Under the pieces are notes generated by a model. It did no database searches. It was not told the origin of the DNA and worked only from the letters and a program-made list of their open reading frames with translations. The translations under genes and the position numbers were made by a program. Of a DNA stretch of 64,000 bases, positions 32,920 to 44,098 are shown in pieces (position 1 is the first letter of the stretch; each line of letters opens with the position of its first letter). This stretch comes from Euglena gracilis. Taxonomy: Eukaryota; Euglenida; Euglenophyceae; Euglenales. The stretch covers positions 13,343,000 through 13,406,999 of the forward strand of contig CP154955.1 of the NCBI GenBank assembly GCA_039621445.1. The letters run 5' to 3'.

Positions 32920-33125
32920 TGAAACCGTGTTTGGGCCGATTTCGAGACTTTAAAAGTCTTAAATCTTCGCCCAAAACACGGTTTCAAACAAGAACAGTGT
33001 TTTGGGCCAAGGTTTTAGGGGGGCCCAGGGGCGACCGCGGCGCCTTCGGCGCCGCGGTCCCCGCCCCTGGGCTCCCCCTAACTCTTGGCCCAAACACAGT
33101 TCTTGACACAGAAAATCATTCCAGT
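32920..33125. repeat. Double foldback repeat
   Basis: There are two adjacent imperfect hairpins. The first has arms TTGAAACCGTGTTTGGGC and its complement around a TTTAAAAGTC-type centre (about 32922-32990). The second has arms of about 50 bp running from AACAGTGTTTTGGGCCAAGG to the GC-rich centre GCGGCGCCTTCGGCGCCGC and back. TTGGCCCAAACACAGTTCTTG also occurs near 38350, so the unit is dispersed. Confidence 0.75.
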
Positions 33126-33905
33126 GAAACTTTTTCCAGATGAGCAAAACAGAGGTCGCGAAATCTCAGCAAAACCAAGCCAACTCCGGGTGAAAAGAAA
33201 AAGATTTCTGGCGTCGCCGGAACGTTGTCTATCCACCTAAGCTCGAAAAATGGAGTCGTCGACTGTTTTGATTTTGGTCGACTGTTTTGATTATGCCAAA
33301 AACGCCCTTGGACTGCCCTCGAAAAAAAGAACCTAAAAAAAATCTTAAAAATGCACTTGAAAACCCTTGAAAAACCTTAGAATTGCCTTAAAGGATTAAA
33401 GAGCTTTAAATTTTGAAATTTTCTCACACCAGGATGGGTGGGTGGGTGGGGAACCCCCTGGGGTGGATGAGAGGTTTCTAATCTGAGGGTGATTTCTAAC
33501 CTAATATAATTAAACAAGCTGGAAAAGGGCAGTTGGATGGCGGGCTGGACAAATCCCGTTGGGGGGTGCGTCCTTCCGGCTTAAAAACCACCCTATTTGA
33601 ACCCTTTCAAAGCCAAATGTGGAAACCGGGGACACTTGGCTTCTTGGTTCCCCACCAATACCCCCCATCGTATCTGGACAGGTTAAACGTCAAGTGGCTT
33701 TATGCACTATGCGGGGGGTGGTCAGGTCTGGCCAATGGAGCTACAGGGTTCTAGGCAAAGCGAGGCGAAAGGCAAAGCGGTCGGGGGGGGGGGGGGGGGA
33801 GGGGGAAAACCATAGGGGGGGGGGGGCATGGAATCTCATATTTCCTCTCCGATAGGCAAACACCAAGAAGGGCAGAACTAAGAAAAAAGCACAAATGTCA
33901 CATAC

Positions 33906-33967
33906 CTCAACATCTTCAAGGGATGTTGGAAACCAATGTCTCCAATCAACAAGTAAAGCTGAAGCCG
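33906..33967 (-). CDS. Weak exon candidate near a hydrophobic open stretch
   Basis: On the minus strand a strong pyrimidine tract and acceptor (CCACTTTTCTTTGCAG) precede 62 nt that end at GAG|GTATGTG, a good donor. Two frames are open: RLQLYLLIGDIGFQHPLKML and SALLVDWRHWFPTSLEDVE. The second frame is also open upstream through a hydrophobic segment (LLGAIYATLFFAIPLFFAAA), suggesting a membrane protein if the exon starts earlier. No partner exons were identified. Confidence 0.22.
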
Positions 33968-35779
33968 CTGCAAAGAAAAGTGGAATGGCAAAAAACAGGG
34001 TGGCATAGATCGCCCCCAGCAAGCATTGCAAAGAGTGCCTTGCAGGTTTTTTCCGCCGCCAAAAGGCCTTGTTTGCAAAAAAAGTGCTTTGGCAGGAGAA
34101 ATGAAAGAAGAAGCCTACCCTCGATAAAGGGGCAAACAAATTGCCGTTTGTCTTCATGCTTTTTTGGAGGTCCTGGTGACCGACCCCCAGACGATTTTCT
34201 AAATACCCAGGGTGCCTTGGGGAAATATTTTTCTTGATTGGCCAATTTGGGGGTCGTTCAAAATTGGCAGGGATGACCACGAAGACTTTGGGGATCAGCA
34301 TACCCCCCCCTTTATTTGACCCCCCCCTTAATTGAGCATTTGGGTCCGGGGGAAAAAAATTTTCATGCTCCGAAGGTGCCGAAAATTTTTTTGCCCTATT
34401 TCTAAAGGAATTTTGACCCCCCCTTATTTGACCCCCCCTTATTTGAGCATTTGGGGGGTCCTTTGGCCCGTGGGTGTGCTCAAATAAAGGGGGGGGGGGG
34501 TGGTATGTTGGGTCTTCACTCAGTAAGGAAGTTGCGTTCGCAATGTTTAACAACAAAAACTGGTTTTCTTTATCCAAACGCACCAAAGTAAATAAATTTA
34601 CAACAAGTCACTCAGAGATCTGTTTTCAGAGGAACTGCACTGCGGCTTTGGCCAAGAAAGGGTGTGTGGGGGGGGGGGGGGGGGGGGGGGGGGTTCGGGG
34701 GGGCTACGGGTGTGCAAACCTGGGTTTCTAGTGCGGCCGCGTGCAGCAGTGTTTGTTTTGTCACCAAAAATTTTTTCCGGGTGGTCGCGGCGCACAGAAA
34801 GATTTTTGCCGCGTCGCAACGAGCAAAATTATTGGGCGGGGCCTAGGCGCAAGGGGAAAATTTTCCGCGGTGTGGTACAAAAAAATTTTCTGCCGGGCTC
34901 AAAAAACGGTAATTTTTTGGTAAAACAATTGGCGTGGGCTCTCACCTGGTCCCTGTAGCAAAGTGTTCCGGTTGCAGAAAAAAAAAAACAAAGGGGGGGT
35001 GGTAAACCTAACCAAGTGGCCCGCGTGAACAGAAAATTTTCACCAAATCGGAAAAAGGGGTGCCAATCACGGTCAATGTGAGTAAACCCCCCGGGTAACT
35101 ACATATGTGCGTTATTCTCGGGGAAAAACGGGGTTGGTGGAGCAAAAAAGTTTTTGTACTTTTTCAGCAAAAGTTAAGGTAAAGGTGGGAGTTGCAATAG
35201 AAGTGTTGGGAGGGGGCAAAGGGGGTCGATCGGCCAAAAAGTTTTTTGCAGGTGGTCGCGGTTGTCCGGACAAAAAACCAACGCATCAACGCGGCGCGCC
35301 CTGTTCCAAAAATGTTTTTTCCGCGTTTCGCCGCACAAGATTTTGGGTTTCAACCGGCAACGCCAGGAAAACACAATTTATTGCCACGGTCGCAACCAAC
35401 AAAACCACCCCGTTGCAGTACAAAAATTTTTTCTGTTCCACTGGCAAAACGTTTTGGCTCAAGGATGACTCACAACCAAGTTTTTTTGGACAAAAAGTAC
35501 GATTTTCACCCCCCCCCTCCACTACAACTCCCGGGAGGGGTCGTGAAACGAGGGGTAAAAAAAAAAAAAGAGAAAGAAAAAACTGAAAAAAAACGAATGG
35601 AAAAAATAAAAAAAAAAACGTTACCAAAACGGGTTGTCAACGGGGATTTGGGCCGCCAAACGGGAGTAGAAAAACACACCGGGGTCGGTGGGGGTCACAA
35701 GGGGAAAAAAAAAGTGCCGGCGCACAAAAAGGGAAAACAACAAATTCGCCCCAGGGTCCGCACGGAAACATTTTTTTTC

Positions 35780-35935
35780 AAACATCCACTTATTGTCTTA
35801 TTGTCCCTGGGCCCCGGCCGACGGGGGTTTTTTTGGCCCGGCCAATGAAATTCGTTTGGTACCCCCTTATTGTCCCCCCCCCTTATTGTCCGGTCGGGCC
35901 TCCCGGGGAGAGGTCGGTGGGACAATAGGGGGGGG
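35780..35935. repeat. TTATTGTCC foldback element, copy 1
   Basis: Repeated CTTATTGTCC blocks alternate with GGGCCCCGGCCGAC..GGTTTTTTTGGCCCGGCCAATGA and GGTCGGGCCTCCCGGGGAG. The same blocks occur in inverted order at 43235-43415, so this is a small dispersed foldback element. Confidence 0.7.
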
Positions 35936-36054
35936 GGTATGGTTGGCGCTTTTTTAAAAAAAAGTTTTCTGTTTTTTTTAAAAAAAAGTTTTCTGTTTTT
36001 TTTATAAGAAAAATCGGGGTTTAATCACGATTTTGGCTTAAAAACGTTACCCAA

Positions 36055-36896
36055 ATTCACGGGCTTCCCCACAGTAGCCTAGCGGTTCCTAACGAGATCC
36101 CCATCGGCCAAAAATCGCGGTTTTAGCATTCACTAGTACTAGTGAACTTTGGGCATTCACTAGTGCGCTATAGCGCACTAGTGAATGGCCACTTTTGATC
36201 ACTAGTCCCAAGTGTGCACCAGTGAACATATCACTAGTGCGCACAGTTGATTGGAATCCGAATTTTTTTATGTTTTTTTACCCTCCAATCTTTTTCCCTC
36301 ACAGTCCAATGAAGCGTTTTGCCAACGCGATGGAAGCTCAAATGCCCCGCCCCCCTAACGTAGATGATTTTTTGACTGTTTTACGTGGTGCTGGGTCCCT
36401 AGGAGCCACAGTAGTGGATGCCCTTCTGGGCTCCCTCCCCACCGGTGGTGAAAATGAAGACCTAGGCCCCAAGAACCATGCTGTGTTGAAATGTTTTTTG
36501 GAGTATGCGGGGAGGTGTATCATTTTGTGTGTGCCGATTTGCGTCGGGCGCGCCCAAAAAGGCGTGGGTTTGTTCGGGTTGCCGTTGAGTTCTGCTGTTT
36601 GTTGTCCCATTAACCATGCCAAGAATGGCATCGCGAGCATGTGTTTCACACTGAAATTTCCTTCGCCGTGCCAATTCAGCCATTTGCATTGCCTTTCTTG
36701 CTTATGACATGTTGAGGTCGGCCTCCTGTTCCAATTACACTGCCAAAATTTCAGAATTTTTTTGGGCCACGATTCCTCGGTGAGCACCCGTGAATGATTC
36801 ACTAGTGCGCAAGTGTTCACTAGTGAACCATTCACTACTGCCGTAGTGTTCACTAGTGAATGGATCCCGATTCCTCACGTGGGGAAGCCCGTGAAT
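36055..36896. mobile_element. Element with inverted termini and CACTAGTG palindromic subrepeats
   Basis: The left end, ATTCACGGGCTTCCCCAC at 36055, is the inverse of the right end, GTGGGGAAGCCCGTGAAT at 36879-36896. Inside both ends are multiple CACTAGTGAA units, including a perfect 34-bp palindrome at 36154-36187 centred on GCGCTATAGCGC. The centre carries a short plus-strand open segment (36305-36514 and beyond). Poly-T/poly-A tracts with TTTTTTAAAAAAAACG flank both sides, and GCCAGCTATGCCGTGAAT at 37318 repeats the outer right flank in inverse order. This is probably a DNA transposon, possibly a deleted derivative. Confidence 0.7.
36305..36514 (+). CDS. Candidate exon inside the CACTAGTG element
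   Basis: After an acceptor (TTTTTCCCTCACAG), the frame holds an ATG at 36309-36311. It encodes MKRFANAMEAQMPRPPNVDD, then a helical/leucine-rich piece (LRGAGSLGATVVDALLGSL), and ends at a donor AG|GTGTATC (36514). The frame stays open to 36707. No family was recognised. Its position inside an element with inverted termini suggests a transposon-encoded protein fragment. Confidence 0.35.
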
Positions 36897-39497
36897 CATA
36901 GCTGGCGTTTTTTTTGTTTTTTTTTTTAAAAAAAACGTTTTTTTTTGTTTTTTATTAAAAAAAACGGGCAAAAAAAACGGCAAAAAAAACAAAGGGGAAA
37001 ATGATGGTCCAAATTTTGCCTTTGATCGCAAGGGCGAACCAATCTTAGCTCAAATGACTTGAAAACCAATACTTTTGGTTGTCTTCAACAAGAATGGTCA
37101 AAATAGGGCATTTTTCTGCCATTTTGGGATGTTTCAGCTTGAAACATCCCAAATTTGGTGTCTTTCTCTGACCGAGGATGGGCAAAAAAGCTAAAATTAA
37201 AGGCAAAAAAAATTTTTTGCCCTGGACCCTCAATGGCGTTTTTTTTGTTTTTTTTTAAAAAAAAACATGTTTTTTTAAAAAAAAACGTGTTTTTTTTGAC
37301 TTCGTTTTAAACGAAGTGCCAGCTATGCCGTGAATGGCTGATGTTTTTTTTAAAAAAAGCAAGAAAAACGTATTTTCTTGAAGAAAAAAAAAATGGCCAA
37401 AAACGTTTTTTTTCAAAAAATGAAGTTTTACAAGGCATTACCGTCTCCTTGTTCTGCCCAACCGGTTTCACACCCAAAAATGGCCAAGGGGGTGGTTCGG
37501 GTCACAAGGGGGTCACGGGGGGGGGGGGGTGATGGGGGGAACACCCCCCAAAAACCTTGTCCCCTAAAAAAGTCGAAAAGTAAAATATCCCAACAATTTC
37601 CCTTTCAAAAAAAATTCTATTCAAGCACTGGTGTTGTTTTTTGGTCAGACAACAGGAGTAAGAGAATTGATGGAACTGGGTTGTTGGGTAGAGAGAAAAT
37701 CAAAAGAAATGCTGTTTTTGAACATGGCTCTTTGGGATACACCATGATCAGAATTTCCGGGTGAGAGGACACCAAATGGGGAATGTGTGCATTGGTTGCG
37801 GGGGGACATTCTAGGATTAGCATTCACGCCGAATAAATTGGAAGAAACAAATGGACACACGCAAGGTCACGGCCTTCACCCATCACAAGCGGGCCAACCA
37901 GGATTGTTTTTTTTTTCGGAAAAATATAGAAAATATTTTTCTTTCGGAAAAATTTCGGAAATTTTTCCATTTTATTTTCGGAAAAATTTCAGGAACAATT
38001 TTAGGGCCAACTGATTTTTTGGGTACTTGTTCGCAATACGACCTCCACCACCCAAATGGCAAAGTCGAAGGGTGAGGGTGTGAATGAGTACCGTTTCTTG
38101 TTGGGGCAAGGATAATTTCTTGACTTCTCACTTGTGTTTGCTTCCCAAGGGGATTTGACATGGGGGACCCACTTGTTCAAACCCAAGCAGCCGATTAGAG
38201 GGGGATCAGGGGGGAGGCTGAGGACCCCTGCCCCAAGTTTTGACCGATGCAAATTGGTCGATTATTATTAGTTGGATTGGTCATGACTTTTTATTATCCG
38301 GCAAATTTCAAAATTTTCCAAATGGGCATTTTTGGAGGTTTCCCTAACACTTGGCCCAAACACAGTTCTTGTCACATTAATTTTCCAAGGCTTGTTTGCC
38401 CAAACACTTTCCATGTGGTTCCACGACCCTCTTTATGAATGGCATCCCCATCTCCAATGAAAAGAAAACCTCACACACCGAGAGCCATCAAAAGAAGCCA
38501 CTTCACTGATCTTCGTCGTGAAACATTTTGGGGAAGCACAGCTTGGCACTCCATCATAACAAATGATTAAAAACAAGGCAAGGAGCCTCTTCAAACTGCG
38601 GAAAAAAGGAAGGCACTTAAAGAACCATCAAACATTCGGCTCAACACGTATTCCTACGCTGCAGCCCCTCACCCCCAACGAGGTGTGTTTCAGCCAAAGA
38701 GAGGGTAGGATTTTCGCCGGTTTCAAATAATGCCTCTAGCCACACTTATTTCACCGACACATAGGATTCTTCAAGCCACCCTTCTTCCCTCGATCACTGA
38801 ACTTCTGCGGCCGGTGACCATTTTTTGGACCAAAGTTGTCAAAAAAGGCCACCTTAAACTTTCACAAAATGGTAAGGTTTTCCCGTCTCCCGCCGCAAGT
38901 AAGCAGGTAAGCAGGTAAGCATGTCGCAAGTAAGCAGATCCCCAAAGGGAGGACGTCGCCAAAACAAAGTCCCCAAGTTGCCAAAATGACATTTTTGGCA
39001 AGTTTTCAGAAATTTGATAAAAGTGCATGAGCCATCAACCTCAAAATGAAAATTTTGAGAGGAAAAAGAGCAAAATTTCACACATCAAATTTTCACCCCC
39101 AACAGTGAAGTCACCGGAGGGCAGTAGCTAATTGGGTTTCGCAAGTTGCAGCTATGACACCCACCCCAAAAACTGCTCAAATATGATCACCACCCATGAC
39201 ATTTTTATTTTGCACTTTTATTTTGGGTCCCTGAGACGTTGGCTTCCCGCCTGAACCGGCGTTCAGAACGCCGGTTCGGGCGTGAAGCCAGAGCCCCAAT
39301 ACACGGTTTCAAATGGCCACCAGTGTTCTCATCCTCCCTGGAATAGTTTGGGGTGGGATAGCTTCCAAGGGGGGGGGGGGCTCAGCCAACAGCAAAAAAA
39401 AATGTTTTTGGGGGTTTTTTGCTATTTCTGTTTTAAGAAAAAGCATATTTCCTTGAAAAGCATTTTTTAGAAGCACTTTTTGCCCCAAAAGTGCACT
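36897..39497. other. No gene recognised; A/T tracts and small foldbacks
   Basis: Poly-T/poly-A pairs near 36905-36990 and 37225-37360 would fold. CGGAAAAATTTC repeats occur at 37915-38000. A 50-bp foldback lies at 39239-39290. No splice-supported exon was seen. Confidence 0.4.
39239..39290. repeat. Foldback repeat, arms about 24 bp
   Basis: GGCTTCCCGCCTGAACCGG, then CGTTCAGAACG, then CCGGTTCGGGCGTGAAGCC. The arms are inverse complements with one or two mismatches, and the centre GTTCAGAAC is nearly palindromic. Confidence 0.8.
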
Positions 39498-40162
39498 GGA
39501 GATCAAGCAGTAGACTTTGGTCATTTGATCCCCCCTACCCCCCCCCCATGGTGAAGTTCACCGTTTGAAACTTCACCGGGGGGTCCCGGACCCCCTCCCC
39601 CCCCCCTCTGCCTAACCCATCGGCGAACTTCGCCAGTGAAGTTCACCGGTGAAGTTCACTGGTGAAGTTCACCGGTGAACTTCACCGCTATTGGTTACAA
39701 TCCGGGTTCGTCAACAAATGCTAACCAAAACAAAACTCATGGGGAAGTGGTGTTGTTTGCCCAAAGTACATTTTTGCGCGCACCCCCCCCCCCCACCCCC
39801 CCCCCACCGCCCGCCCCCCCTCCCCTCTGAACGGTGAAGTTCACCGGCCGAGGGTGCCCCCCCCTGGTGAATGTTCACCGGTGAACTTCAGCGGGGGGTC
39901 CACAGCCCCCCCACCCCTGCCTAACCTCCTCTTGTGGTTCACTTTGCCTTTTTTAACTTTTTAACTTTTCGGTGGTTTGGCAGAGGTGGGGAGCGGAGGG
40001 GGTTTGGGACCCCCCGGTGAAGTTTCCGCTCATAAACTGCCCTTAATGAACAGTTGACTTGGTGCAACCTGTGTATTGAGTACAGTTTGCACTGAGTTAT
40101 CTGATAGGATAACTAAATAGGTTACCACAATAGGTACACCACAAAAACTGTGTTTCAGAAAC

Positions 40163-40378
40163 CACAGGCCAAATTAAACCCCCCAAATAACACCCCCCCC
40201 CAAATAACACATCCCCCCCTCGGGGGCCGATTTCGACACCACCCAAATACCCCCCCTGTTTTCCTTTGGTTTTCCATGTAAAAATAAGACCCCCCCCCCA
40301 AATAACACCCCCCCTGGGGCCCCAGTTCGGGTGCCCAAATAACACACCACGGGGGGGGGGGGTGCTATTTGGGGGGGT
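40163..40378. repeat. CCCCCAAATAACAC foldback/MITE, copy 2
   Basis: The block order matches the copy at 29195-29410, including TTTTCCTTTGGTTTTCCATG and GGGGCCCCAGTTCGGGTGCC. It lies inside the 3.7-kb element and so is a later insertion or part of it. Confidence 0.7.
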
Positions 40379-41157
40379 GACTTTTCCCCCCTAGAACAGG
40401 ACTGCATCATTCTGCAAGAAGGTGAGGAATGGTTTAAGGCCAAGTTATTGGAGCATTTGGGGGGGGGGGAAGGTGCCTTCTCCCCCCAAAGGCCCGCCTT
40501 CGGGCGATCTTCAGCACAGAGCGAAAGGGTGTGGGGTGCAGTCGTTGGTAAGCAGATTTTGCATGTATGCTGCCTTTTTGTTCAGCTAGTGCAATGAACA
40601 AACGGCATTCCAACATGTTGGAGGCTGCCATGCTACTGGCAGTGGCTGAAAACTTCCCCCCCCCCCAGGGCCGCATTTTTCGGACCATTTCAGGGGGGGA
40701 TTTTCGGACCCCTGGGAGCTTAAGCCCCGGCCGTGTCACAGAGAACCATGGAATCTGAACCTAAGATTTAAGAGACTTCGGATGTTTGGAAACAACTTGG
40801 ATGGCTCTTTGATAACGAACAACCAAAGGTCTTCAGTCAGAAATTTGGGATTTTTGTGCAATACTTTCCCTTTGGCCAGTTTCAGGAATATAGAATACCA
40901 TGTAGTATGGTTGAAATCCAAGGCCATCTGCTGCAGGGCTGGATAGAGGTACAGGTTGATGAACAAACCTCTACCTTTATATGAACCTCCTCTACCTCTG
41001 CCTTTACCTCTGTGTCACTTCTGTGTCCATAAAATGCCATAAAATTGCACCAAAAAAGGGCATAAATGATTCCAAATTTGGCAAGCTTGCACCTGATGTT
41101 CTTTTCTTTTTTTTGCCCTCTCTCTCTCTCTCTCTTCTGCACACAGCGGTAAAGGGG

Positions 41158-41445
41158 CTAGGCGGTTTCGGATCCAGCCGGGCCTTCCTTGTCGATGCCC
41201 CCGACGCCCGGCTGGTGGGGCAGACCGCCTGGTGACGGGGCGCTCATGCCCAATGACGCGGGTGGGCGCTGGACCCCAAGGGTATGCAAACCCTCAAGGC
41301 CATCCACATCAGTCACGGCCCCATGGGCAGGGGGCTGGTTGTCGTCATCAGATGATGTGTTTGGGCTGAAGCAGCTGCCAGACTTGCCCATGAGGGCAAT
41401 GTTCTGGTATACTTCGTTCTGCTTGACGCCCCTTTGTTCGCCCTC
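41158..41445 (-). CDS. C-terminal exon of an unrecognised gene inside the 3.7-kb element
   Basis: The minus-strand frame is GC3-rich. From a possible acceptor (CGGCGTGGCAG before 41445) it encodes EGEQRGVKQNEVYQNIALMG, an acidic stretch (NTSSDDDNQPP) and a Pro/Gly-rich tail ending EGPAGSETA and a stop. The frame stays open further upstream through the GGCTCGGCAC minisatellite to about 42018, though that part reads as low complexity. It looks like a disordered C-terminus. The position suggests it is encoded by the element, but a host gene invaded by the element is also possible. Confidence 0.45.
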   Translation of the reverse strand, partial: EGEQRGVKQNEVYQNIALMGKSGSCFSPNTSSDDDNQPPAHGAVTDVDGLEGLHTLGVQRPPASLGMSAPSPGGLPHQPGVGGIDKEGPAGSETA

Positions 41446-41544
41446 CTGCCACGCCGAGGAGCGCTTGGCTACCCTTGACAAAAGCTTGGCGCTTTCGGGT
41501 CCGATCGCTCCCCAGGGGTCCCATTGTGAAGGGGGCGAAGGAAC

Positions 41545-41624
41545 TTCGGCTCGGCACGGCTCGGCACGGCTCGGCACGGCTCGGCACGGCTCGGCACAGC
41601 TCGGCACGGCTCGGCACGGCAAGA
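41545..41624. repeat. GGCTCGGCAC minisatellite
   Basis: About eight copies of a 10-bp unit (GGCTCGGCAC), one with a C-to-A change. Because 10 is not a multiple of 3, the open minus frame rotates through PCRAVPSRAE-type decapeptides. Confidence 0.9.
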
Positions 41625-43234
41625 AGGAACTTCTCGCGCAAACTGTGGAAGCCTGTATCGCGCTTTTCTGCGCGAAATCTGTTTCGCGAAACAGTGACTC
41701 TTTCCAATTCCTTTTGGGGGAGTACCAGTGCCCGCCGGTTGTTGATTGTATGATAATCCTTTCATCGGTCGTCCCGATTCTTTTTCCAAATGCTCTGTTT
41801 TCCCCCAGACCAGATGGAGCTGGTCGCTGATGAAGGGAAGAATTTTCCAGGAGTTTTTGTGATGAAGAAAAAGAAGAAATCTGACTCCATTTCCTTGGTG
41901 TGCTATTTTTTTTGTTCTTTTTCATGCTCTGCCTGCCGCCTGCTGCCAAAAAAAGAATTTCCCAATCCATTTTCAATTTTGTTTTTGGCCAACAATATTT
42001 GGCCATTTTCACACTCAATGTCTGGGCTCCTCCAGGTACCTAATTTCCTTTTGGGGAGTGGTTTCGCTCTCAAAATTGGTGATGTATATTTTTGTTCACA
42101 ATTGCTTTTGTCATTTTAACTTCAAGTGCATGCGACTCCTGTATCCGGCAGTGGCTGTTTTGGAGGAATTTTTGGGTTTTTGTGGCTGTGGTCTCGGTTG
42201 TTCTGAAGCACCCCCGGACTCCCTGTGTGGTTTCGTGGGTTTGGGGTTGGCAATGAAGGTTGAGGATTTGGGATTTGAGGTCGGCAATGCCGGGAAGTGA
42301 CCCGGAGAACCCCCCAGTGGGTTGGGGGTTCTCCATTGGACCCACACAAAGAAAATTCCTTCGGCGCCAAAGGAAAAATTTGGTCTTAGAATCGGCACCT
42401 TAAAATAGGATGCGGGAAATATGGGCCTGGTGGGGGGACCCCCATCATCAGGTTGGGGGTGGGGGGGGGGGCTGGTCGACCCCCACCCACCATCCATGGG
42501 GTTGCGGGGATTGCCCCCCTCCCCCGCAACGCCATTTTCCCCCCTTCCCCCTCCCAACTGGACCACCTCCACATTCGAAGGTTGTCCACATTGTCTACAT
42601 TGTCTGCATTCGAAGGTTGAAGGCCCACCTCGAGTGCTCCTTCGTTAAACAACCGCCACCGAAATTTTTCTAAGTCAGAATTTTTAGGGTTATTGAAGGA
42701 GTGGGGTGTGCATGGCCATGTTGTGCAACATGGCATTTTGGAGGTTAGGCAGGGGTGGGGGGGGGCCGTGGACCCCCCGGTGAAGTTCACCGGTGAACAT
42801 TCATCGGGGGGGGAGGGGGGGTACTTTCGGCGGTGAAGTTCACTGGTGAACTTCACCGGTGAACTTCACCGTTTTGATGGTTGGGGGTGAAATTTTCATG
42901 GGTAAAATTTTGCTCCTTTCCTCTCAAAATGGTCATTTTGAGGTAATGCTTCATGGAATTTTATCAAAATTTCCGAAACCTTGCCCAAAATGTCATTTTT
43001 TGGCCATTTTTGGCCAAAAAGTGCTCTCTTGGTGAACTTCACCGGTGAAGTTCATCGATGGGTTAGGCAGAGGGCGGGGGGGAGGGGGTCCGGGACCCCC
43101 CGGTGAACTTTCAAACGGTGAACTTCACCATAGGGGGGGGGGAGGGGGGGGTCAAAATGACCAAAGTCTACTGCCTGATCTCCTTTGCGCAGCATGGCCC
43201 TGTGCACACCTGACCCTACTCCTTCAAATACCAC

Positions 43235-43415
43235 CCCCCCCCCCTTTATTGTCCCACCGACCTGCCCTCGGGAGGCCCGACCGGACAATAAAGGGGGGGG
43301 GACAATAAAGGGGTACCAAAGGAATTTCATTGGCCGGGCCAAAAAACCCCCCCGTCGGCCGGGGCCTAGGGACAATAAAGGGGGGGGGACAATAAAGGGG
43401 GGGGGGGGGTGGTAA
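43235..43415. repeat. GGACAATAAAGG foldback element, copy 2
   Basis: This is the inverted counterpart of the copy at 35780-35935: CTTTATTGTCC and GGACAATAAAGGGG blocks surround GACC..GCCCTCGGGAGGCCCGAC and CATTGGCCGGGCCAAAAAA. Confidence 0.7.
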
Positions 43416-43606
43416 CCCCATAATCAACTGGTAAATTAATAATAAATAAAGAATAATAATAACAATAAATAATAAATATTTCGAAAAAGGCCAACACTTC
43501 ACAAGGACAGGTCTTAAACCTAACCCCATTCCTCCCAATAACCCCACAGCCACCGGAAGAGGAAAAGAAGGCGCATAACCGAAAGGGGGGTCCGTGTTAC
43601 CATAAC

Positions 43607-44098
43607 CAGGGGATTTCTCAAGCGGAGGGCACCCTACCCCCCCCCCCCGGGGGGGTCCAGCCAGCCAGCCAGCCAGCTCAAATCCAGCCGGCAGCCCAAA
43701 TTCGGGCTGGGACCCCCCCCCCCAGAGGTCAAGTGAAATATAGTTGGGTCCAGCCCGGCCGGCCAGCTGGATAAAGTTGGGTCCAGCAGGCTGGCCAGCC
43801 AACTGGGCTGCCCAGGTCACCTATCCCTGCATTTTTCCCCTCACCACAGCTTCCTCCATCCATCACGGCTCCCCAGCCGTGCTCTGGCTCCATCCATCAA
43901 AATGTCGAAAATGGCAAAACAAATAGAAAATTTTGTTTTTCACCGACCCAGCCCAGCCCAGCCCCCTCCAGCCCCGGACCCCCCCCCATCCCCCACCCCC
44001 GGGGGGGGGGGGGCCAGCCAGCAGCTCATTTCCAGCCAGCAGCCTTTTTGCCAGCCGGAGGCTGGACCCCGGGGGGAGGGTCCTTAAGAAATCCCCTG
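43607..44098. mobile_element. hAT-like MITE with 8-bp target duplication, intact copy
   Basis: The termini are CAGGGGATTTCTCAAG and its near inverse CTTAAGAAATCCCCTG. The element is flanked on both sides by the identical 8-bp ACCATAAC (43599-43606 and 44099-44106). Termini starting CAGGG and 8-bp duplications are diagnostic of the hAT superfamily. The 492-bp interior is rich in CCAGCCAGC/GGCTGG repeats and poly-G/poly-C pairs and has no transposase, so it depends on an enzyme encoded elsewhere. Confidence 0.85.

Larger units (their letters stand above)
33126..36050. other. Mostly gene-free DNA with scattered repeats
   Basis: This region contains a plus-strand (A)n-rich tract near 35560-35620 and repeated (C)nTTATTTGA words near 34300-34500. 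It also has a G-run of more than 20 near 34669-34693. Apart from one weak exon candidate (33906-33967) and one foldback (35780-35935), I recognise nothing. Confidence 0.35.
39498..43183. mobile_element. 3.7-kb element with about 0.4-kb palindrome-rich inverted termini
   Basis: The left outer end, GGAGATCAAGCAGTAGACTT (39498), is the inverse complement of the right outer end, AAGTCTACTGCCTGATCTCC (43164-43183). Going inward both arms carry, in mirror order, a G/C run, multiple GGTGAA(C/G)TTCACC palindromes, a GGTCCCGGACCCCC block and a CTGCCTAACC block. The outer arms run to about 39930 on the left and start about 42745 on the right. The middle is less conserved. It contains a minus-strand coding-like segment (41158-41445), a minisatellite, and an inserted copy of the CCCCCAAATAACAC foldback. 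No transposase catalytic motif was recognised, so the class is unknown. No convincing target duplication was found. Confidence 0.72.

Noticed and set aside
40567-40758. A plus-strand segment (KRHSNMLEAAMLLAVAEN) as a hAT-transposase dimerisation fragment
   Set aside because: The resemblance is too short and lacks the usual conserved residues. No neighbouring transposase sequence was found.
41158-42018. A single 286-codon minus-strand gene
   Set aside because: The 5' two thirds runs through the GGCTCGGCAC minisatellite and low-complexity DNA with no coding character. Only the C-terminal part is kept as a candidate exon.
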